Assembly: GCF_022179085.1 (NCBI RefSeq)
Contig: NZ_BPQE01000025.1
Location: 47,170 to 111,169 of the forward strand
DNA from: Methylobacterium aerolatum
GTDB lineage: Bacteria; Pseudomonadota; Alphaproteobacteria; Rhizobiales; Beijerinckiaceae
DNA length: 64,000 nt
Reading direction: 5' to 3'
Shown: positions 28,013-36,607 of the stretch, piece by piece
Layout: the number at the start of each line of letters is the position of its first letter
How positions within the stretch are numbered: position 1 is the stretch's first letter
Notes under the pieces: model-generated
What the model saw: only the letters and a program-made list of their open reading frames with translations
Database searches by the model: none
Told to the model about the DNA's origin: nothing
Program-made: the position numbers and the translations under genes

Positions 28013-28480
28013 ATGGAGGACCTGCCCTCGGTCGGGATCCGGCTCCTCGACGAGCGCCTGACCGGCTGGGGCTTTCCGCGATGGGGCTCGGCCGCCGCCG
28101 CCGGCCTCGACCTCCATGCCTGCCTCGACGCCCCCCTCACCCTCGAACCCGGCGCGCCCGCCGCGCTGATCCCGGCGGGCTTCTGCGTGCTCATCCGGGA
28201 CCCGGCGTGGTGCGGCCTCGTCTTCCCCCGCTCCGGGCGGGGCCACCGGGACGGGCTGATCCTCGGCAACGGCACCGGGGTGATCGACGCCGACTACGAG
28301 GGGCCGCTGATGATCTCGGCCTGGAACCGCTCGGACCGGCCGGCGCGGATCGAGCCCGGCGAGCGCATCGCCCAACTCGTCTTCACCCGCGTCACGCGGC
28401 CGACCCTCACGGTGCTCGACACGGACGAACCGGCCGGCTCCGGGCGAGGCCAAGGCGGCTTCGGCTCCAGCGGCCGATAA
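28013..28480 (+). CDS. dut: dUTP diphosphatase (dUTPase)
   Basis: Hydrolyses dUTP to dUMP and pyrophosphate. All five trimeric-dUTPase motifs can be seen in the 155-aa product: AAAAGLDLHA (motif 1, near residue 30), PRSGRGHRDGLILGN (motif 2), GVIDADYEGPLMIS (motif 3), RIAQLVF (motif 4) and the C-terminal GRGQGGFGSSGR (motif 5, residues about 144-155). Motif 2 is slightly unusual in having GRGHRDG where many have GLAxKHG. It follows the CitE-like gene by 4 bp, so they share a transcript. A family B repeat begins immediately after the stop. Confidence 0.94.
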   Translation: MEDLPSVGIRLLDERLTGWGFPRWGSAAAAGLDLHACLDAPLTLEPGAPAALIPAGFCVLIRDPAWCGLVFPRSGRGHRDGLILGNGTGVIDADYEGPLMISAWNRSDRPARIEPGERIAQLVFTRVTRPTLTVLDTDEPAGSGRGQGGFGSSGR

Positions 28481-28542
28481 GGGATCCTAAGGGACAAGTC
28501 CCTTGCCTCGTCCCAGGGGCAGGGCTCAGCCCTGCGGCCCTC
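28481..28542. repeat. Family B multi-hairpin repeat, copy 2 (shortened)
   Basis: A short version: GGGATCCTAAGGGACAAG then TCCCTTGC, CCAGGGGCAGGGC and AGGGCTCAGCCCTGC. Only the left part of the usual element is present. It fills the junction between convergent dut and the DUF815 gene. Confidence 0.8.
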
Positions 28543-28555
28543 CGGACACCCCGTG

Positions 28556-29422
28556 TCACTCCATCGTCCGGCCCAGGCGACCGGCGAGGTCCTGGATGTA
28601 TTGGAAGGCTGTGCGGCCGGAGCGGGAGCCCCGGGTGGTCGCCCATTCCAGCGCCTCGGCGCGCAGGCGCTCGGGGGCGATCTCCAGACCGTAGCGGGCC
28701 ACGTAGGCGTCGATCATCGCCAGGTACTCGTCCTGGCTGCACTTGTGGAAGCCGAGCCAGAGGCCGAACCGGTCGGAGAGGGAGACCTTCTCCTCCACCG
28801 CCTCGCCGGGGTTGATCGCCGTGGAGCGCTCGTTCTCCATCATGTCGCGGGCGAGCAGGTGGCGCCGGTTCGAGGTGGCGTAGAACAGCACGTTGGCGGG
28901 CCGACCCTCGATGCCGCCGTCCAGCGCCGTCTTCAGCGACTTGTAGGACGTGTCGTCCCCGTCGAAGGAGAGGTCGTCGCAGTAGACCAGCCAGCGGTGC
29001 GGGTCGGGCCGCAGCAGCGCCATCAGGTCCGGCAGGGCCTCGATGTCCTCCCGGTGGATCTCCACGAGCTTCATCGGCCGGCTGCCCGCCGGGCGCCTCG
29101 CGTTGATGTCGGCATGGGCGGCCTTCACCAGGGACGACTTGCCCATGCCCCGCGCGCCCCAGAGCAGGGCGTTGTTGGCGGGCAACCCTCGAGCGAAGCG
29201 CTCCGTGTTCTCCACGAGGGTGTCGCGGGCCCGGTCGATGCCCGTGAGCAGCCGCATCTCCACGTGGGCCACCTGCGGCACCGGCACCAGCCGCCGCTCG
29301 GGGCCCCACAGGAAGGCGTCGGCGGCCGCCGGGTCGAAGGGCGGCGGGGCCGGGGGGGCCGCCCGCTCCAGGGCGGCGGCGATGCGCTCCAGCAGGGGGA
29401 GCACCGTGTCGAGGCTGGTCAT
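28556..29422 (-). CDS. DUF815 AAA-type ATPase
   Basis: A 288-aa P-loop protein. Walker A is GARGMGKS (residues 89-96); WLVYCDDLSF is the Walker B strand; LFYATSNRRHL is a sensor-like segment. The motif set LVENTERFARGLPANNALLW and HKCSQDEYLAMIDAYVARYG is characteristic of DUF815. Start ATG 29422 gives MTSLDTVLPLLERIAAALER; the upstream frame looks non-coding. Conserved in alpha- and betaproteobacteria near house-keeping genes. Substrate or partner unknown; ATP-dependent remodelling is an inference from the fold. Confidence 0.87.
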   Translation of the reverse strand: MTSLDTVLPLLERIAAALERAAPPAPPPFDPAAADAFLWGPERRLVPVPQVAHVEMRLLTGIDRARDTLVENTERFARGLPANNALLWGARGMGKSSLVKAAHADINARRPAGSRPMKLVEIHREDIEALPDLMALLRPDPHRWLVYCDDLSFDGDDTSYKSLKTALDGGIEGRPANVLFYATSNRRHLLARDMMENERSTAINPGEAVEEKVSLSDRFGLWLGFHKCSQDEYLAMIDAYVARYGLEIAPERLRAEALEWATTRGSRSGRTAFQYIQDLAGRLGRTME

Positions 29423-29609
29423 AACGTCCTGGGAATCGGGGGCCGGGCGAGGGGCGGATACGGTCCGGCAGTAAGAGCCGCGCCCCGCCGAGGGCAAGCC
29501 CCGCGAAGGCCGCCCGGTCCGCCACCGCGGCGCGGACGGGCCGCAATTAACCACGGGACCGCACCGAACCTTCCCGGCCGGCCGGGGTTCACCCTGCAAG
29601 CCCCCCCTG

Positions 29610-29626
29610 ATACTCCACCCCAGTAT
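29610..29626. promoter_or_regulatory. Candidate RcnR/CsoR-type operator before manganese catalase
   Basis: The sequence ATACTCCACCCCAGTAT is a 5-bp inverted repeat (ATACT / AGTAT) around a C-rich 7-bp core, flanked by a C-tract (29601-29607) and a G-tract (29632-29636). It matches the TACT-(C/G tract)-AGTA pattern known for RcnR-type members of the CsoR/RcnR family. It lies 44 bp before the manganese catalase start and about 980 bp before a CsoR/RcnR-family gene. Confidence 0.6.
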
Positions 29627-29669
29627 ACCGAGGGGGAGCTTCCCGTCGCTTCCGCGAGGAGAGCCACCC

Positions 29670-30527
29670 ATGTTCTACGTCGACAAGCGCCTTCAGTATC
29701 CGGTGAAGGTCGAGAACCCGGATCCCATCTTCGCCCGCATGCTCCAGCAGGCGATCGGCGGCATCGAAGGCGAGATCCGGGTCTGCATGCAGTACTTCTT
29801 CCAGGGCTGGGGCGCCCGGGGGCCGACGACCAAGTACCGCGACATGCTGCTGAACACCGCCACGGAGGAAATGGGCCACATCGAGATGCTGGCCACGGCG
29901 GTCGCGCTCAACCTCGAGAACGCGCCGACCACCCTTCAGGAGGAGGGCGCGGCCGACGGCGTCGTCGGGGCGGTGATGGGCGGCGGCAACCCGCGGCACA
30001 CGATCGAGGGCATGCTGCACCGGCACGTCCTGTCGACCGGGCTGGCGGCCTTCCCCGCCAACTGCGAAGGCATCCCCTTCGACATGAGCCACATCTACGC
30101 CAGCGGCAACCTCGCGGCGGACATGTACTGCAACGTCGCCGCCGAGAGCACCGGCCGGGTCCTGGCGGTGCGCCTCTACAACGCCGCCCACGATGCCGGC
30201 ATGAAGGACATGCTGCACTTCATGATCGCCCGCGACACGATGCACCAGCAGCAGTGGCTGGCGGTGATCGAGGAGATGGGCGGGCACGCGGGCACCCTGC
30301 CGATCCCGAACTCCTTCCCGCAGGAGAAGGAGGACGGCGAGAACAATTACAACTTCTACGTCAGCACGGTGGACGGCACCCCGCCGGAGGGCGGACGGTG
30401 GACCGAGGGGCCGTCCCTCGACGGCAAGGGCACCTTCAGCATGGTCCGCAACCGCCCGATGGGCGAGGAGCCGGTCCTGGGTCCGGCCCGGCCGGACAGC
30501 GGGGCGCAGACCGACCAGATCGCCTGA
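29670..30527 (+). CDS. Manganese (non-haem) catalase
   Basis: A di-manganese catalase of 285 aa that dismutates hydrogen peroxide in the cytoplasm. Metal ligands align with the known family: E35, E67 and H70 in an E-x2-H motif (EEMGHIE), E159 and H192; the E-to-H spacing of 33 equals that of the Lactobacillus enzyme (E148, H181) from memory. MFYVDKRLQYPVKV and IPFDMSHIYASGNLAADMY are also typical. The C-terminus has the usual Gly/Pro-rich tail. A candidate operator lies 44 bp upstream and a metal/aldehyde-type regulator gene 81 bp downstream, suggesting one regulated unit. Confidence 0.94.
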   Translation: MFYVDKRLQYPVKVENPDPIFARMLQQAIGGIEGEIRVCMQYFFQGWGARGPTTKYRDMLLNTATEEMGHIEMLATAVALNLENAPTTLQEEGAADGVVGAVMGGGNPRHTIEGMLHRHVLSTGLAAFPANCEGIPFDMSHIYASGNLAADMYCNVAAESTGRVLAVRLYNAAHDAGMKDMLHFMIARDTMHQQQWLAVIEEMGGHAGTLPIPNSFPQEKEDGENNYNFYVSTVDGTPPEGGRWTEGPSLDGKGTFSMVRNRPMGEEPVLGPARPDSGAQTDQIA

Positions 30528-30608
30528 GCCGCCGGGCGTCGCTCCGCCCTGTCCGTGGGCCCAACCCATGATAGGGGAGGACCGGGACACAGGACGGAGC
30601 GGCCGACG

Positions 30609-30941
30609 GTGGCGGGCGAGGACCAGATCGAGGGCCGGGTCGACGGAGACAAGATCCTGCTCACGCGCGACGAGGCGGCCAAACGCCCCCTCGTGCAGCG
30701 CCTGAACCGGATCGAGGGTCAGGTCCGGGGCCTGCGCGGCATGATCGAGGAGGACCGCTACTGCCTCGACGAGATCCAGCAGATCAACGCCATCACCGCC
30801 GCCCTGCGGGAGGTGGCGCTGACCATCATCGGCCAGCACGTCGCCGCCGGCGTGAGGCTCGCCGCCCGGCCGGACGCCCCGGAAGAGGCGGCCATCGACG
30901 ACGTGATGCGCGTCCTGCGCGCCGCCATGCGGCGGGAGTGA
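30609..30941 (+). CDS. CsoR/RcnR/FrmR family transcriptional regulator
   Basis: A 110-aa all-helical DNA-binding repressor. The family core VQRLNRIEGQVRGLRGMIEE is followed by C52 and H77 (RYCLDEI, GQHVAAG), 25 residues apart as in CsoR. The third Cu(I)-ligand position, four residues after the histidine, is G81, so it lacks the Cys-His-Cys copper site; it is closer to the RcnR/FrmR type. I use the GTG at 30609 with CGGAG upstream; an ATG 54 bp earlier is possible. It follows the catalase by 81 bp and probably controls the operator at 29610. Effector unknown (metal, formaldehyde, or sulfur species). Confidence 0.85.
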   Translation: MAGEDQIEGRVDGDKILLTRDEAAKRPLVQRLNRIEGQVRGLRGMIEEDRYCLDEIQQINAITAALREVALTIIGQHVAAGVRLAARPDAPEEAAIDDVMRVLRAAMRRE

Positions 30942-31023
30942 CACCTCGCCGTCATGGCTCGGCCGCACTCGCAATGGCGGGTCGGCCGATGCAATGATCC
31001 CCCGGAGGACACCGGGGGCGGAC

Positions 31024-32334
31024 ATGGCGGATGCGACGGGGGCGGGGACGGGGGCGGCGGCACGGGCGGAGAGGCCGGGTCTCCTCGCCCCGCTCTTCAC
31101 CGACATCCGCGTGGCGGCGGTGCTCGGGCTCGGCTTCGCGCAGGGGATGCCGTTCCTGCTCGTCTACTCCACCCAGTCCGCGTGGCTGAGCGAGGCGAAG
31201 GTGCCACTGGCGACCATCGGCCTGATGAGCGAATTGACCATCGCCTACAAGTTCAAGTTCCTGTGGGCGCCCTTCCTCGACCGCTACGATCCGCCCCTGC
31301 TGGGCCGCCTCCTCGGGCGGCGGAGGGGCTGGATCGTGGCCGCGCAGATCGCGGTGGCGGCGGCGCTCGCGGGCGTGGCCTTCGGCGATCCCGCCCATTG
31401 GCTCGCCTGGACGGTGGCCTTCTCCCTGGCGCTCGGCGTCGCGGGGGCGACGCAGGACGTCGTGGTCGATGGCTGGCGCATCGCCGTGGCCCCCGCCGAG
31501 CGTCAGGCGCTGATGTCGTCCTGGGCCGAGATCGGCTACCGCTGCGGCAACCTCGCGGCGGGGGCGGGCGCCCTCTACCTCGCCGATGCCTACGGCTGGC
31601 GCGCCGCCTACCTGTGCATGGCCGTGCTGATGGCGCCCGGCACCATCGCCGCCCTCCTGGCGCCGGAGCCCTCCGCGGTGGGGCTGCCGGCCCGCGCGGG
31701 CCTCGTGGAGACGATCTGGGCGCCGATCCGCGACCTCGTGGGCCGCCTCGGGCCCCTGGCCCTGCCGGTGCTGCTCCTCGTCGCGGGGTTCCGGATGCCG
31801 GGCTACGTGTCGAGCGCCATGGCGATCCCGCTGTTCAAGCAGCTCGGCTTCTCGAACACCGACATCGCCACGGTCACGAAGCTGTTCGGCTTCTGGATCG
31901 CGCTGGGCGCCACCTTCCTGGCAAGCGCCATCATCCCCCGGATCGGCATGATGGCGAGCCTTCTCGTGGGCACGGTGGCGGGCTCGGCCTCCCACCTCTC
32001 GCTTGCCTACCTCGCGTGGCACGGCGGCCATGGCGGCGCCGCCTTCTGGACCTTCGCGCTGAGCGTCGGGATCGAGGGGTTCGCCTACGCCTTCGCCTCG
32101 ATCGTGCTGATCACCTACATGTCGCGCCTGGCCGATTCGCAGCACGCGGCGAGCCAATACGCCCTGCTCACCTCCCTCTGCGCCCTGCCGGGAAGCCTGC
32201 TCGCGGGCTTCTCCGGCTTCGTGATCGAGGCGACGGGATTCCCGCTCTTCTTCGTCGGCACGTCCCTGATCGGGCTGCCGGTGGCGGCCCTCTGCCTGTA
32301 CGTCGCCCACCGGCACGGGCCGATGGACGGGTAA
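31024..32334 (+). CDS. MFS transporter, AmpG-like
   Basis: A 436-aa twelve-helix permease. LGLGFAQGMPFLLVYSTQSA, YKFKFLWAPFLDRYDPPLLG and GATQDVVVDGW are hallmarks of the AmpG subfamily, which imports anhydro-muropeptides for cell-wall recycling and is linked to AmpC induction; related proteins of the same group carry acetyl-CoA-type or other solutes. I start at ATG 31024; an ATG 30 bp upstream is possible. The next gene is an L,D-transpeptidase-like protein, consistent with a cell-wall theme, but no amp regulator or beta-lactamase is nearby. Confidence 0.82.
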   Translation: MADATGAGTGAAARAERPGLLAPLFTDIRVAAVLGLGFAQGMPFLLVYSTQSAWLSEAKVPLATIGLMSELTIAYKFKFLWAPFLDRYDPPLLGRLLGRRRGWIVAAQIAVAAALAGVAFGDPAHWLAWTVAFSLALGVAGATQDVVVDGWRIAVAPAERQALMSSWAEIGYRCGNLAAGAGALYLADAYGWRAAYLCMAVLMAPGTIAALLAPEPSAVGLPARAGLVETIWAPIRDLVGRLGPLALPVLLLVAGFRMPGYVSSAMAIPLFKQLGFSNTDIATVTKLFGFWIALGATFLASAIIPRIGMMASLLVGTVAGSASHLSLAYLAWHGGHGGAAFWTFALSVGIEGFAYAFASIVLITYMSRLADSQHAASQYALLTSLCALPGSLLAGFSGFVIEATGFPLFFVGTSLIGLPVAALCLYVAHRHGPMDG

Positions 32335-32522
32335 GGATGTCGGAACGTTTCCTCCAATCCCCGCGACGGCCTTAGGCGGAGATTAACCCTGTTCACCGCT
32401 TACTCGGGGCGGTTGAATCCCCCGCATGGGACATCCGGCCCGCCCGGCCGACGACCGCGACCCCATGGCCGCGGCGGAGGAGGGCGGCTGGCCGCGCGGG
32501 GCAGCGCAGGGCCCTGTCAGAC

Positions 32523-33665
32523 ATGTCCAGCCTCGCCCGAGCCCACACCCAGGCCCGTCGCGCCCGCCGTCGGCGCTCGCCCCTGCCGGCGCTTCTCTCC
32601 CTGTCGGCCCTCGCGGCGGCCGGCTGGGCGATCCTGGATCGCCCGCACGGCGTCGCGCTGCTGAGCCCGGGCCAGGAGCACGCCGGGACGGCCGCGGTGG
32701 CGTCCCGCCCCGCCCCGGCGCGGCCCGACCTCGCCTGGATGTTCGAGCCCGCGCCCGTCCTGCGGGGGGCGAACGCCCCGACCTTCGCCCCCGACGTCCC
32801 GGTCCTCGCCCTGAACACGACGGCGCCCGAGGCGGCCCCGGACGCGGCCCCCGCCCCGGTTCTCGCCGCCGCCCTCTCCGCGCCCGCCGCGACGCCCGCC
32901 GCAGCCGCATCCGCCGCCGCGAGCCCGCGGATCCGGGTGGCCTCGGTGGAGCCGACGCTGGTGCCCCTGCCGGTGTCGCGCCCAGCCAACCTCCTCGCGG
33001 CGGCCCCCGTGCCGCCGGCCATCGCCCCCCGGCTCGCCGCCCGCCAGACCCAGCCGCGCACCCGCGACGTGTTCCGCGCGGCGATCAAGGAGGAGCCGTC
33101 CTTCCTCGACCGCCTCTTCGGCGGCGGCGCCGCCCCGGCCGCCGCCCCTCCGCAGCAGGCCCTCGCCTACGCCAACCCCGACGCGGTGGCCACGCCCCGC
33201 CCGAGCCTCGGCCCGGCCCCGACGGTGGACGCGGCGGGCGGCACGGCGGTCTACGACATCAGCGCCGGCAGCGTGACGCTGCCGAACGGCGAGGTGCTGG
33301 AGGCCCATTCGGGCTACGGCGAGCTGATGGACGATCCCCGCTACGTCCACGTGCGGATGCGCGGGGCGACCCCGCCCGGCACCTACGACATGCGCGAGCG
33401 CGAGGCCCCGTTCCACGGCGTCCGGGCGATCCGTCTCACGCCCATTGGCGGCAGTGCGGCGATCCACGGCCGCGACGGCATCCTCGCCCACACCTACATG
33501 CTGCGCCGCCAGCCCGGTGCCTCGAACGGCTGCGTCGTGTTCCGCGACTACGACCGCTTCCTCCGGGCCTACCTGCGCGGCGAGGTCCGGCGCCTCGTCG
33601 TCGTCGCCGGGAACCGCGGCAGCCGCCTCGATCTCGCCTCCCGCTCGGGCCGCGGCGGCTGGTAG
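32523..33665 (+). CDS. DUF2778 L,D-transpeptidase-like envelope protein
   Basis: A 380-aa protein with a polybasic N-terminus (RRARRRRS) and one membrane anchor at about residues 20-38. A 200-residue Ala/Pro-rich linker leads to a C-terminal DUF2778 domain. That domain shows AHSGYGELMDD, RMRGATPPGTYDM, the active-site-like histidine in IHGRDG and the cysteine in GASNGCVVF, the His/Cys pair of L,D-transpeptidase folds. It probably acts on peptidoglycan in the periplasm. DUF2778 also occurs in the Tlde1 type VI effectors, but no secretion genes are present here, so a housekeeping role is more likely. Confidence 0.82.
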   Translation: MSSLARAHTQARRARRRRSPLPALLSLSALAAAGWAILDRPHGVALLSPGQEHAGTAAVASRPAPARPDLAWMFEPAPVLRGANAPTFAPDVPVLALNTTAPEAAPDAAPAPVLAAALSAPAATPAAAASAAASPRIRVASVEPTLVPLPVSRPANLLAAAPVPPAIAPRLAARQTQPRTRDVFRAAIKEEPSFLDRLFGGGAAPAAAPPQQALAYANPDAVATPRPSLGPAPTVDAAGGTAVYDISAGSVTLPNGEVLEAHSGYGELMDDPRYVHVRMRGATPPGTYDMREREAPFHGVRAIRLTPIGGSAAIHGRDGILAHTYMLRRQPGASNGCVVFRDYDRFLRAYLRGEVRRLVVVAGNRGSRLDLASRSGRGGW

Positions 33666-33869
33666 GACCGGGAAGCCCGGACGTGCGGGTCCGCCTGGGG
33701 ACATCCTGTACGCCAGTCATCGAATTGAGATGCGATTAAGGAGAAAAACTGAATTGATTTTGCGATTGCTGGAATAGTGCCAGCCGTTACGCTATTCGCT
33801 CTGAGGTCCGAACGTCGAGTGCTGCTCCCGTTCGCCCTGCCCGACCAACCGGGGTCTTCGGAGCCGCTC

Positions 33870-34370
33870 GTGAAGAAGAGAATCCTCGCCTCCGCCGTCC
33901 TCGTGCTGGCCGCCACCGGCGCCATCGCGGAAATCCGCACCTATCAGGAGGGCCGCGACTTCTCGAGCACCTCGATCCGCCCCGGGCAGGCCAGTTTCAG
34001 CCCGGCGCCCATCCCGAAGGAGTGGGTGCTGAAGGGCGAGCCGGTCACCGAATCCGTGGCCGTGTCGCAGACCGATGACGGCTCGACCCAGGTCCATCTC
34101 TGGCGCACCACGGCGAGCACCTTCCGCTGGACCCACCGGGCCGACGAGATCATCACCATCCTCGAGGGCGAGGTGACGATCACCGAGGCGGACGGCACGC
34201 GGCACCACCTCACGCCCGGCGACGTGGCGCATTTCCCCGTCGGATCGACCCAGACCTGGGAAGTACCCAAGACCCTCCTGAAATCCGCGATCCTGAAATA
34301 CCCGGCGCCCCAGCTCGTCGATGCGCCCCTGCGCTGGCTGCGCCGCGCCCGCACGATGATCGTGGGCTGA
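33870..34370 (+). CDS. Exported cupin-domain protein
   Basis: A 166-aa protein with an N-terminal hydrophobic export signal (KKRILASAVLVLAATGAIA) and a single cupin barrel: STFRWTHRADEIITILEGEV and LTPGDVAHFPVGSTQTWEVP hold the two cupin motifs, with the first motif's His/Glu pattern partly kept. Start GTG 33870 with CGGAG five bases upstream is favoured over an ATG 93 bp earlier, because it yields the signal sequence. Upstream DNA at 33711-33790 is notably AT-rich and may hold the promoter. Function unknown. Confidence 0.72.
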   Translation: MKKRILASAVLVLAATGAIAEIRTYQEGRDFSSTSIRPGQASFSPAPIPKEWVLKGEPVTESVAVSQTDDGSTQVHLWRTTASTFRWTHRADEIITILEGEVTITEADGTRHHLTPGDVAHFPVGSTQTWEVPKTLLKSAILKYPAPQLVDAPLRWLRRARTMIVG

Positions 34371-34445
34371 TCGGAACGGCCCGCCGCCCCGCCCGGGAAA
34401 CCTGCGGCATCGGCGGCTTCGTGCGGGATCGCGCGGCGGTGGCCG

Positions 34446-34473
34446 TTGCTTTCGGGAGGTCGCTGGCTATAGT
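34446..34473 (+). promoter_or_regulatory. Candidate promoter of yajC-sec cluster
   Basis: TTGCTT (34446-34451) and TATAGT (34468-34473) are separated by 16 bp, 84 bp before the yajC start codon. This is the best sigma-70-like match in the 186-bp gap and would drive yajC and probably secDF. Confidence 0.45.
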
Positions 34474-34556
34474 CCGCGCGCTTTTGGCCGAGCCCCGGCC
34501 GGTTCCGGCGATGCCGGCCGGCGGCGGCTGGCCGTGTCGTTCGCAGGAGATGCACG

Positions 34557-34892
34557 TTGATCACCCCCGCTCTCGCGCAAGGGGCCGGCGCGACCGCCGG
34601 CGGCGCGGAGATCGCCTTCCAGGTGGTCCCCTTCGTCCTGATCTTCGTGATCATGTACTTCCTGATCCTCCGGCCGCAGCAGCAGCGGGCCAAGACCCAT
34701 CAGGCGATGATCAAGGCCGTGCGCCGGGACGACACGGTCGTCACCACCGGCGGGATCATCGGCCGGGTGTCCAAGGCGCAGGACGATTCCCCCGAGGTCG
34801 AGGTGGAGATCGCACCGAACGTGCGCGTCAGGATCCTCCGCTCCATGATCTCGGAAGTCCGCCCCAAGGGTGCCCCCGTCAAGGCGGCCTGA
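34557..34892 (+). CDS. yajC: Preprotein translocase subunit YajC
   Basis: A small inner-membrane accessory of the SecDF complex, 111 aa. One hydrophobic span (residues about 20-40, VVPFVLIFVIMYFLILRPQQ) is followed by the cytoplasmic KTHQAMIKAVRRDDTVVTTG and GIIGRVSKA, typical of YajC. The start is TTG at 34557, which is supported by AGGAG seven bases upstream (34545-34549) and by lack of a nearby ATG or GTG. secD follows after 90 bp with two GC hairpins between. Confidence 0.93.
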   Translation: MITPALAQGAGATAGGAEIAFQVVPFVLIFVIMYFLILRPQQQRAKTHQAMIKAVRRDDTVVTTGGIIGRVSKAQDDSPEVEVEIAPNVRVRILRSMISEVRPKGAPVKAA

Positions 34893-34911
34893 TCGCGATC
34901 CGCATGACCCC

Positions 34912-34959
34912 GGCTGCCTGACCGAGGCAGCCCACACGGGGCCGGCGCGCTCCGCCGGC
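34912..34959. other. Two stem-loops between yajC and secD
   Basis: GGCTGCCT / AGGCAGCC (34912-34932, 8-bp stem, 5-base loop) is followed by GCCGGCG / CGCCGGC (34941-34959). Neither has a T-tract, so these are not standard terminators; they could adjust the yajC to secD expression ratio. Confidence 0.6.
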
Positions 34960-34982
34960 CGTCAAAGAGAAACAAGACCCCG

Positions 34983-36587
34983 ATGCTGCGCTTCTCCCGT
35001 GCGAAGATCATCGCGACCCTCGCGATCATCCTGGTGGGGCTGGCGCTCGCCGTGCCGAGCTTCTTCTCTCCCGAGCAGCGGAAGGCGTTCGTCGCGGGTC
35101 TGCCCTCCTGGGTGCCGCACTGGATCGTGCCGCAGCGGGCGATCGTGCTCGGCCTCGACCTGCAGGGCGGATCGCAGCTGCTCCTCGAGGTCGATCAGAA
35201 CGACCTCACCGCCACGCAGGCCAAGACCCTGCGCGACGAGGTCCGCCGGGTGCTCCAGCAGGAGGGCGTGCGGGCCGACGGCGGCATCCAGCTGCTCCAG
35301 CGCGGCGTGCAGGTGAAGATCGCCGACGACGCGGCCCGCGCCAAGGCCTTGCCGAAGCTGCGCGACCTCGCCCAGCCGATCACCACGGCCATCGGCCAGA
35401 CCGGCGCGCGCACCCTCGACGTGACCGAGCAGCCCGGCGGCGTCGTCCGCCTGACCATGACCGATGCGGGCCTGACCGAGCGGACCCGCCGGGCCGTGAG
35501 CCAGGGCATCGAGGTCATCCGCCGCCGCCTCGACTCCACGGGCACCACCGAACCCTCGATCCAGCAGCAGGGCGCGGACCGGATCCTGATCCAGGTGCCG
35601 GGCGAGCAGAACCCGGAGCGGCTGGAGAAGATCCTCGGCTCCACCGCCAAGCTCGAATTCCGCATGCTGGCCGACAGCCCCTCGGGGGACGTCGACCTGC
35701 TGCCCTCGAAGGACGAGAAGGGCGCCAAGGTGCCCGTCGAGCGCCGGGTCATGGCCGACGGCAGCGAACTGACCGACGCGCAGCCGACCTTCGACCCGCA
35801 GACCCACGAGCCGCTGGTGAGCTTCAAGTTCAACCTGCGCGGCGCCCAGCGCTTCGGCCAGGCGACGAGCGAGAACGTGGGCCGCCGCATGGCCATCGTC
35901 CTCGACAACGAGGTGGTCTCGGCCCCCGTCATCCGCTCGGCCATCACCGGCGGCTCGGGCGTGATCTCCGGCAGCTTCACCGTCCAGGGCGCGAACGACC
36001 TCGCCGTGCTGCTGCGCGCGGGCGCCCTGCCGGCCAAGTTCACCGTGGTGGAGCGCCGGGTGGTCGGACCGGGACTCGGGCGCGACTCCATCGAGGCGGG
36101 CAAGCTCGCGACCCTGGTGGCCGCCGGCCTCGTCGTCTGCTTCATGTTCGCGACCTACGGGACCTTCGGCTTCATCGCCAACATCGCCCTCATCGTCCAC
36201 GTCGGCCTGATCCTCGGCCTGATGTCGGTGCTGGAGGCCACGATGACCCTGCCGGGCATCGCGGGCATCGTCCTCACCATCGGCACCGCCGTCGATTCGA
36301 ACGTGCTGATCTACGAGCGCATGCGCGAGGAGAGCCGCGCCGGCCGGTCCCTGATCTCGGCCCTCCAGGCCGGGTTCGACCGAGCCTTCGCGACGATCAT
36401 CGATTCGAACTCGACCATGGCGATCGCCGCCCTGATCCTGTTCTTCATGGGCTCCGGCCCGGTGAAGGGCTTCGCCGTGGTGTTCATCCTCGGCATCCTC
36501 ACCACCGTCATCACCGCCGTGACCCTCACGCGGATGATGATCGCGGTGTGGTACAAGTCCTTCCGGCCCAAAGCCCTGCCGTTCTAG
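34983..36587 (+). CDS. secD: Protein translocase subunit SecD
   Basis: RND-like inner-membrane subunit of the Sec translocon that uses proton force to finish export, 534 aa. IVLGLDLQGGSQLLLEVD is the conserved first-periplasmic entry segment; VIRRRLDSTGTTEPSIQQQG and the VLTIGTAVDSNVLIYERMRE segment in the transmembrane part are diagnostic. A large periplasmic domain (residues about 45-350) and six helices fit the family. Start ATG 34983 gives MLRFSRAKIIATLAIIL. It sits in yajC-secD-secF order; a family A repeat divides it from secF. Confidence 0.97.
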   Translation: MLRFSRAKIIATLAIILVGLALAVPSFFSPEQRKAFVAGLPSWVPHWIVPQRAIVLGLDLQGGSQLLLEVDQNDLTATQAKTLRDEVRRVLQQEGVRADGGIQLLQRGVQVKIADDAARAKALPKLRDLAQPITTAIGQTGARTLDVTEQPGGVVRLTMTDAGLTERTRRAVSQGIEVIRRRLDSTGTTEPSIQQQGADRILIQVPGEQNPERLEKILGSTAKLEFRMLADSPSGDVDLLPSKDEKGAKVPVERRVMADGSELTDAQPTFDPQTHEPLVSFKFNLRGAQRFGQATSENVGRRMAIVLDNEVVSAPVIRSAITGGSGVISGSFTVQGANDLAVLLRAGALPAKFTVVERRVVGPGLGRDSIEAGKLATLVAAGLVVCFMFATYGTFGFIANIALIVHVGLILGLMSVLEATMTLPGIAGIVLTIGTAVDSNVLIYERMREESRAGRSLISALQAGFDRAFATIIDSNSTMAIAALILFFMGSGPVKGFAVVFILGILTTVITAVTLTRMMIAVWYKSFRPKALPF

Positions 36588-36607
36588 GGGAGGCCGGAAG
36601 CCCTCGC

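Noticed and set aside
32523-33665. Type VI secretion effector (Tlde1-like)
   Set aside because: There are no secretion or immunity genes nearby, and the N-terminal membrane anchor suits a housekeeping envelope protein.
34912-34959. Intrinsic terminator between yajC and secD
   Set aside because: The two stems lack T-tracts, and termination would cut the usual yajC-secDF transcript.
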